From DATMXT01 sp035560415 (GTDB lineage: Bacteria; Bacillota; Clostridia; Oscillospirales; Feifaniaceae), in NCBI GenBank assembly GCA_035560415.1, contig DATMZG010000019.1:1-54552 (forward strand): 54,552 bases of DNA, given 5' to 3'. Each line of letters starts with the position of its first letter. Position 1 is the first letter of the stretch. Below the pieces are notes generated by a model. The model saw nothing but the letters and a program-made list of their open reading frames with translations. It did not search any database and was not told the DNA's origin. Of the stretch, positions 49,490 to 54,552 are shown in pieces. The translations under genes were made by a program, and so were the position numbers.

Positions 49490-49732
49490 ATGAAACTCTA
49501 TGGAAGCCACCTTTGCCCCGATACCCTCTATGCCCTCAATGTCCTCGTATCCAAAGGCGTCGACTTCAGTTTCTACAACATCAGCGCCGACCTGGCCCAT
49601 CTGAAGGCCTTTGTGAAGCTCAGGGAATCCTGTCCGCTCTATGACGCGGTCCGGGCGAGGGACGGCATCGGCATTCCCTGTTTTGTCAAAGACGACGGCG
49701 AGGTCACGTTTGACCTGAACGACATACTGTAA
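49490..49732 (+). CDS. Glutaredoxin-like small thioredoxin-fold protein
   Basis: An 80-residue cytoplasmic protein. MKLYGSHLCPDTLYALNVL places a CPDT (Cys-x-x-Thr, monothiol-like) site at residues 9-12, where glutaredoxins have CPYC. GIGIPCFVKDDGEVTF carries the cis-proline IP near 58, typical of the fold. It has its own strong promoter, GGGAGG 7 bases before ATG and its own terminator, so it is a single-gene unit. Its target is unknown. Confidence 0.8.
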   Translation: MKLYGSHLCPDTLYALNVLVSKGVDFSFYNISADLAHLKAFVKLRESCPLYDAVRARDGIGIPCFVKDDGEVTFDLNDIL

Positions 49733-49761
49733 AGTTCTTTACCCTTACACATTCCACAAGG

Positions 49762-49791
49762 CGCCGCATTTTTTGCGGCGTCTTCTTTTTT
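49762..49791 (+). terminator. Intrinsic terminator of the glutaredoxin-like gene
   Basis: CGCCGCA pairs with TGCGGCG around TTTTT, followed by TCTTCTTTTTT. Confidence 0.88.
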
Positions 49792-49796
49792 GCGTC

Positions 49797-49837
49797 AAAA
49801 AGCAAGTGCGCGCCCGAAAAGTCGGGCGCGCACTTGC
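49797..49837 (-). terminator. Intrinsic terminator of the SLH protein gene
   Basis: GCAAGTGCGCGCCCGA (49802-49817) pairs perfectly with 49822-49837 (16 bp, 4-base loop). On the minus strand it is followed by TTTTT (49797-49801). Confidence 0.92.
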
Positions 49838-49858
49838 AAAAGGGGGAGGCGGGGCAGA

Positions 49859-52800
49859 TTATTTCATGAAGTTTTGGGCGTACCGCAGTAAAATGGCCGC
49901 CACCTGGGCCCTTGTCGCAAGGCTGTCGGGGACAAGCGTATCGGGGGTTATCCCGCTGATGAGGCCGTTTTCCACCGTCCAGCGCAGGGCCTCGGCCGCC
50001 CAGGGCGAGACAGACGGCGCGTCGGTGAAAGCCGAAAGGTCCGACTTCTTCGCCAGGTCAACCCCCTTAAAGCCTGCGTACCGGCAGAGGATTGTCGCCA
50101 ACTGCTCGCGGGTCAAATTGTCTTCCGCGCCCAAAAGCCCCTCTCCGTACCCCGTCACAAGGCCTTTTTGGGCAGCCCACAGCGCGGCATTGGCGTACCA
50201 GGCCCCGTCCGCAAGGTCGGCATACCCGTTTTGCGCCGAGACTTCGGGCTCGCCCTCGAGCCGGTAGAGCACTGTCGCAAGCATGCCGCGGGTCATTGGG
50301 GCGTCGGGCGAAAAGGCTCCCTGCGAAGTGCCGTTAAACAGGCCGTTTTCGCTCGCATACCGCACGGCCGCATAAAACCAGTCGGCGTCTTCGACGTCCT
50401 CATAGGCGCTCTCCCACGCCGCTTCATATCCGACGCCGTAGAGGGCAGGGAAAGCCGTTCTGAAGGTCGCAAGCAGGGCCCCGGCGTCATATGTGCAGGG
50501 CGTCTCAATGATGTGGCCGCCCGCCGCAAGGCGAAAGGCGCGCACCCCATCCGGCGTCTCTCCGGCCTGCAAAGGGCAGGGGAGGGAGACCGTGATGAAA
50601 CTGCCGGCAAAATCCGTCAGACTTATATCATCGCACAAGACCGCGATACGGCAGGCCGCTTTCCCCTTTAGAAGTGCCTGTTGCGCCGCTGTCAGCGACT
50701 CTTGCGCCACTTTTTCTATGCGCACGGTGAGCGTGCCGCCCTCCGCCTGTGACAGGGCCGCGGCAATGGCACCGCCCGGCAGCGCGACGCTGCCGACAGG
50801 GGTATTGACAGTCAGTTCAAGTCCCGTGACGCCTGCCAGCGCCGCAAGGGGAGCCCGCGGCAGCGTGACCGAGACGCTGTCCGCCGCCCCTGAAATGACG
50901 GGGGCCACCACGATACTTGTCGCGTCCGTCTCCCTTGCCTTTTTGACGGCGTCCGTAAGCTGCGAGGCGGCAAGCGTCACCTGCGCCGCGCCGTTTTTCG
51001 CGGTGACGGCCGGAGTCAGCACCACTTCACCCGCCGCGGCAGCGCCCGCCGCCGCGGAGTTCAACGCCTCGTCTCTTGTCCAGTCCTCGGTAAAGCGCCA
51101 CAAGACATAGTCGCCGCGCTCGACCGTATAGCTGCCGGACGAGACGTCGGGGTAGTCGTCCTCCGTCATGTCGCCGTAGCCCTCACCGCTGACGGCATAG
51201 ACCCAGCCGCTGTTTGCGCCGAGGTCCATTTCCCCGTAGGCGCCGATTTTCCTGACATAGACGCCAAGCCCGCTGCCGGTGTACTCAACGGAAAGGCCGG
51301 TGCTGCGCAGGGCGTCAAAAGCCGTCATGCCGGAAAACCAGCCGACTGTGCCATTATACATAATGCTGCCGTAAGGGTTTACCACCCGCACATGCAGGGT
51401 GGCCTCCTGCTGCTCGTCCCCGCCGCCGGGGTCGGAGCCGGCGCCCTCCTGCGTGAAAGTCACGCTGGCCCCCGGCGTCAGCCGGACAATCTGCGGCACG
51501 CCGTCCGCCGTCTTTTCAATGCGGATATAATGTCTGCCCGCCGAAATGGCGGCGGCGCTTGTGAGGGCGTCAAATGTCGCAAGTCCGCCTGCGTCGGTGA
51601 CGGCAGTAAAGCCCCCTGTGAAGTCGGCGCTGGTCGACAGCGTCACGGTCGCTCCGGCAATTGCGGCGCTCTGCGCGTCCCGCACTGTCGCTGCGACCTT
51701 GTCGCCGCTTATGTCCCACTCGGTGTTTTCGAGAGAGGCGACGACGGTTCCCCAGCTGTTTGTCCAGTAGACGACAATGCTGTCGCCGTCACTCAGCGCG
51801 GTGTCGGACATGCCGTAATTTGCGTATGCGTCGTTGTAGACAAAGGACCAGTAGGAGCCCTTGCCGTCGCTGTTGTAGGCGTGGGGGACGCCGCCTACGG
51901 TGATGGAACTGAGATAGCCGCCCGTATAGCTGTAAGTGACCCCCTTTTCATCCATCGCCTGGCACAGGGCGTCGGCCGCGGTCAACACAGCCGTCCCGTC
52001 GCCCCGCACCGTATAGGCGGGGTAGTAGAGCAGGTTCTCTTCCGGCCCCTCAACGCGCACCGACACCGTCCTGCTCTGTACGCCGCCGCCCGTCATGGAG
52101 ACTTTTACCGGCAGCGCCCTTGCGGCCGCGGCGTCGTCGGCGTCCTTGTCCCCGTCGCCGTCGGCGTCCACATAGAACTGCAACCCGGCCGAGTAGTCGT
52201 CATAGGAGACGTAGGGGGTCACGGCGGTCTCGCTGCCGACCGGCGTGACGGTGACCTGCCCCTGCGCATCGGTCATGCCGCCATTTGACAGCGTCCCGCC
52301 GGAGGACGTCACTTTGCACCCCGCGAGCGGGACCGCGACCGCGTCATCTCCGGTGTCGGCCGAAAGGCCGTCCGCTGCCGGCAGGTTCAGGTCGACCAGC
52401 GTCAGCGCCCTGCCCGTGCCAAAGGCGACTGAGGCGACGCCCCCAACCGGCGACGTGCCGCCGTCCCCGATGAAGTATACGAGGTCGGTGACCCCGTCCG
52501 GCACGGCGAGCAGCACCGCGCCGGACGTCAGCCCTTCATAGGAGCCGCTCCGCCTTGTCACGCTGTCCGCGCCGGCTTCATAGAAAGTGTGCCCGCCCGG
52601 CACGCCCGCCGCCGCCATGACGTCCGACAGCGTCGTCCCCTCGCTCAAAACGGCCCTGACCCCGGCGTCAAGTCCACTGTCGCCGACGGTATAGACAAGG
52701 GCCGTGCCGAGCTGCCGCACCGGATTGAGCGTGAGCTCGGTGTAAAGGCAGTTGCCTCCACAATAGTCGGCCAGCGCCAGCGTCGCCTGGTCGGTCCCGT

Positions 52801-54466
52801 AGGCTTCAATTTCATCCGGCTCAGTGTAATAAAATCCGCCGCCGTCGACATACCGGCTGAGCATCAGTTCCAGCGGGCTGCCAAGGGCGGGGTTGTGCCA
52901 GTCGGCCGCGTCCTGCCCGGTCGCGGAAATGGCGGTCAGGAGACAGGCGGCGGTGCTCGAGACGCTGTAAAAGTCGGAGAGCGTGGCCGCCTCATACTGC
53001 GCCTTCATCCAGTTTGAGAGCGACAGCACCGCGTCCTCGACACCCGGCAGGTCGGCGTCGGTGTAAAGGGAGAGGGCCGTCAGCGCCATGGCCGAGGTGT
53101 CAAAGTCGACGGTGACGGCCCCCGTATAGTTGCTGCAATAGCCGACGTCGCCGGCTGTGCCGCCTTCGCAGTCGTCCTGCATGGCGAGCAGCGCCGAAAT
53201 GGCGGCCGACTTGTTGCAGGGGATTGCCCCCGCTCCCGCCGACCGGTTGTAAGCCTCAACGGCCAGCATATTGAGGGCAAGGCCGTAGGCGTAGCCGGGG
53301 CTGACAAGCCCGCCCGCCTGCACGAGAGCCCCCGCGCGGTCGGCCGCCGCTTCAAGGTCGCCCGTCACAAGTGCGTAAATCGCAAGGGCGCTGTCCGCCG
53401 CCCCGGGCTCCTCCGGCAGAAAATAGGGGAGCGCCGCCCCCTCCGCGTAGGAGCCGCCCGCGACTTCGGCGGCATAGACGGCGCAGACCGTCTGCCAGCC
53501 GGAGCCCCCGAGGTCGCCGGCAAGCGCGTCCGCCCCCTGATAGTAGTTTTCAACAGTGTCGGCAAGGGCGTCCATGGGGGAGACGGCGCGAATGGTAAGG
53601 TCATAGGTCGCCTCATAGCTTCCGAGGACGAGCTGGTAAGTCCCCCCGTCCGCAAGGCCTGTGAGCTCGACGTCAAGCGCGCCGGCCTCACCTGCAATGC
53701 CGGAGTCGACAAGGGCGCCGCCGCCGTCGTAGACCGCGACCGCGTCGCCCGGGGCGGCGCCCGGCAGCGCCGTCAGCGTCGTCTCGGCCGTGCCCTCCAG
53801 CACCGTCAGGGTATACCCCGAGACATAGGTGGAGCCGCCAAATTCATATGTACCGACTGAAAGACTGCCCTTCGTAAAGCCGAATCCCTCAGGCGCGTTT
53901 GATGAATTGCCCGAGCCGTAGGAGAGGGAATACCCCCCGCCCGTCTCGTAGTTTCCGTTGCAAAAGAGCAGCCGGAGAGTGTCGCCCGCGCCAAGATAGC
54001 AGGCGTCCATGCCGACCCCCGGAATGACGCCGGCGCCCTCCCCGCCGAAAATGGCAAACGTCCAGCCGCTCCAGCCGAGGCCCCCGTTGTCGTCCCCGGC
54101 CACAAGCCCGTTGACCGAGGAGACATATCCGCCGGAGGCGGTATATGCGCCGGGGCCGGGAGCGCCGGGAGTCAAACCGGCTGTGGCAAAGGCCTCAAGC
54201 GCCGCCCCGTAGGCCGTGAGCCCCGGGGTCAGGGGGACGGCAATCACTCCATCCGCGGCACCGGCAGCCGTAAATCCGTTGTGGGCCGCCCCGTCAAACA
54301 AATTCCCGGTCCAGGCGGGAACCGACTCCGCCGAAACAAAGTCCGACCGGTTTTCCACGGACACATAGACGTACTCGCCGTCGGCAAAGGCGGTCAGCGC
54401 CGGCGCCCCTAAGGCGGAGCACAGCACGGCAAGCGCCAGCACAACCGACAGGATTTTGCGTTTCAT
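49859..54466 (-). CDS. Secreted SLH-domain surface protein with alpha/alpha toroid and DUF4430 domains
   Basis: 1535 residues. In order: signal peptide (1 to about 28, ending ALTAFA); a DUF4430-like domain (about 30-190); beta/Ig-like region; an all-helical prenyltransferase/terpenoid-cyclase-like toroid (about 300-570); beta domains; an EF-hand/dockerin-like loop DADGDGDKDADD (about 765-776); two further DUF4430 domains (about 808-905 and 1020-1127, the second with GMTAFDALRSTGLSVEYTGSG); a linker; and three SLH repeats (about 1352-1535) that bind the cell wall. DUF4430 is related to the C-terminal beta domain of transcobalamin and intrinsic factor, and the toroid to their N-terminal barrel. 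AAAGGAG precedes ATG 54466. The ligand is unknown. The promoter lies at or beyond the window edge. Confidence 0.85.
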   Translation of the reverse strand: MKRKILSVVLALAVLCSALGAPALTAFADGEYVYVSVENRSDFVSAESVPAWTGNLFDGAAHNGFTAAGAADGVIAVPLTPGLTAYGAALEAFATAGLTPGAPGPGAYTASGGYVSSVNGLVAGDDNGGLGWSGWTFAIFGGEGAGVIPGVGMDACYLGAGDTLRLLFCNGNYETGGGYSLSYGSGNSSNAPEGFGFTKGSLSVGTYEFGGSTYVSGYTLTVLEGTAETTLTALPGAAPGDAVAVYDGGGALVDSGIAGEAGALDVELTGLADGGTYQLVLGSYEATYDLTIRAVSPMDALADTVENYYQGADALAGDLGGSGWQTVCAVYAAEVAGGSYAEGAALPYFLPEEPGAADSALAIYALVTGDLEAAADRAGALVQAGGLVSPGYAYGLALNMLAVEAYNRSAGAGAIPCNKSAAISALLAMQDDCEGGTAGDVGYCSNYTGAVTVDFDTSAMALTALSLYTDADLPGVEDAVLSLSNWMKAQYEAATLSDFYSVSSTAACLLTAISATGQDAADWHNPALGSPLELMLSRYVDGGGFYYTEPDEIEAYGTDQATLALADYCGGNCLYTELTLNPVRQLGTALVYTVGDSGLDAGVRAVLSEGTTLSDVMAAAGVPGGHTFYEAGADSVTRRSGSYEGLTSGAVLLAVPDGVTDLVYFIGDGGTSPVGGVASVAFGTGRALTLVDLNLPAADGLSADTGDDAVAVPLAGCKVTSSGGTLSNGGMTDAQGQVTVTPVGSETAVTPYVSYDDYSAGLQFYVDADGDGDKDADDAAAARALPVKVSMTGGGVQSRTVSVRVEGPEENLLYYPAYTVRGDGTAVLTAADALCQAMDEKGVTYSYTGGYLSSITVGGVPHAYNSDGKGSYWSFVYNDAYANYGMSDTALSDGDSIVVYWTNSWGTVVASLENTEWDISGDKVAATVRDAQSAAIAGATVTLSTSADFTGGFTAVTDAGGLATFDALTSAAAISAGRHYIRIEKTADGVPQIVRLTPGASVTFTQEGAGSDPGGGDEQQEATLHVRVVNPYGSIMYNGTVGWFSGMTAFDALRSTGLSVEYTGSGLGVYVRKIGAYGEMDLGANSGWVYAVSGEGYGDMTEDDYPDVSSGSYTVERGDYVLWRFTEDWTRDEALNSAAAGAAAAGEVVLTPAVTAKNGAAQVTLAASQLTDAVKKARETDATSIVVAPVISGAADSVSVTLPRAPLAALAGVTGLELTVNTPVGSVALPGGAIAAALSQAEGGTLTVRIEKVAQESLTAAQQALLKGKAACRIAVLCDDISLTDFAGSFITVSLPCPLQAGETPDGVRAFRLAAGGHIIETPCTYDAGALLATFRTAFPALYGVGYEAAWESAYEDVEDADWFYAAVRYASENGLFNGTSQGAFSPDAPMTRGMLATVLYRLEGEPEVSAQNGYADLADGAWYANAALWAAQKGLVTGYGEGLLGAEDNLTREQLATILCRYAGFKGVDLAKKSDLSAFTDAPSVSPWAAEALRWTVENGLISGITPDTLVPDSLATRAQVAAILLRYAQNFMK

Positions 54467-54552
54467 AATTTTTCTCCTTTTCGCAGCGCACTCGGAAAAC
54501 ATATTCCGCGCTTGTCGCTGCAAATTCTCATTTCCAACAAATAATACTATAT

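Noticed and set aside
51392..52288. A 298-codon open frame on the plus strand
   Set aside because: Antisense to the SLH protein gene, with no Shine-Dalgarno or known motif.

Overview
The window is a contiguous piece of a high-GC (about 60% by eye), endospore-forming Bacillota chromosome. Sporulation genes (gerW/ytfJ, a dacF-type carboxypeptidase, yunB), a type II pantothenate kinase, an IspH-ribosomal S1 fusion, frequent TTG/GTG starts, a DUF5685-DnaJ pair and an S-layer-homology surface protein together point to class Clostridia, most likely Oscillospirales; the family-level placement is inference. Almost everything is core housekeeping. I saw no insertion sequence, prophage or CRISPR array.

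Layout. 1-7113 (+): asnA-asnS (ammonia-dependent asparagine synthesis and its tRNA ligase), then coaW-purB-secDF, closed by a bidirectional terminator. 7164-9905: a DUF4364 winged-helix protein divergent from azlC-azlD (branched-chain amino acid export) and a polysaccharide-deacetylase-like gene. 9969-14805 (-): potABCD polyamine importer behind a near-consensus promoter, preceded by an RluA-type pseudouridine synthase. 14974-32867 (+): a very long run of tightly overlapping genes: pyrE-radC-uvrB-uvrA; DUF5685-dnaJ-like-membrane protein; M50 protease-scpA-scpB-DUF2953-gerW; dacF; rluB-small protein-HI0933 flavoprotein-cmk-plsC-ispH/rpsA. 32927-38898 (+): yunB, then ligA-gatC-gatA-gatB. 38980-40695 (-): deoB and a DUF2383 protein. 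40776-44604 (+): hisH-hisF-hisI, then a lipoprotein ApbE with a NusG-domain-II protein and a Gx-type membrane protein. 44654-44740: tRNA-Leu(CAG), followed by an unusual tract of hairpins. 45224-49732 (+): a TVP38 membrane protein, dhaK-dhaL-flavodoxin, a cation-diffusion-facilitator gene with a long structured leader, and a glutaredoxin-like protein. 49859-54466 (-): a 1535-residue secreted SLH protein.

Most interesting signals. (1) The 5' leader of the cation efflux gene (about 48247-48417) folds into a four-helix junction that excludes an intrinsic terminator: a candidate metal riboswitch, possibly of the NiCo class. (2) Two sporulation genes, dacF and yunB, start 2-6 bases after a strong hairpin whose 3' arm carries their Shine-Dalgarno; for yunB a sigma-E-like -10 element lies across the hairpin loop, suggesting that only transcripts from its own promoter are translated. 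(3) The big SLH protein combines an alpha/alpha toroid with DUF4430 (transcobalamin-C-like) domains, the modules of vitamin B12 carriers. (4) After the tRNA-Leu terminator lie several hairpins, some mutually exclusive, and an inverted copy of 12 bases of the tRNA T-arm. (5) An apbE-NusG II-Gx triad resembles part of Gram-positive extracellular electron-transfer loci.

All functional calls come from reading the translated sequence; no database search was run.
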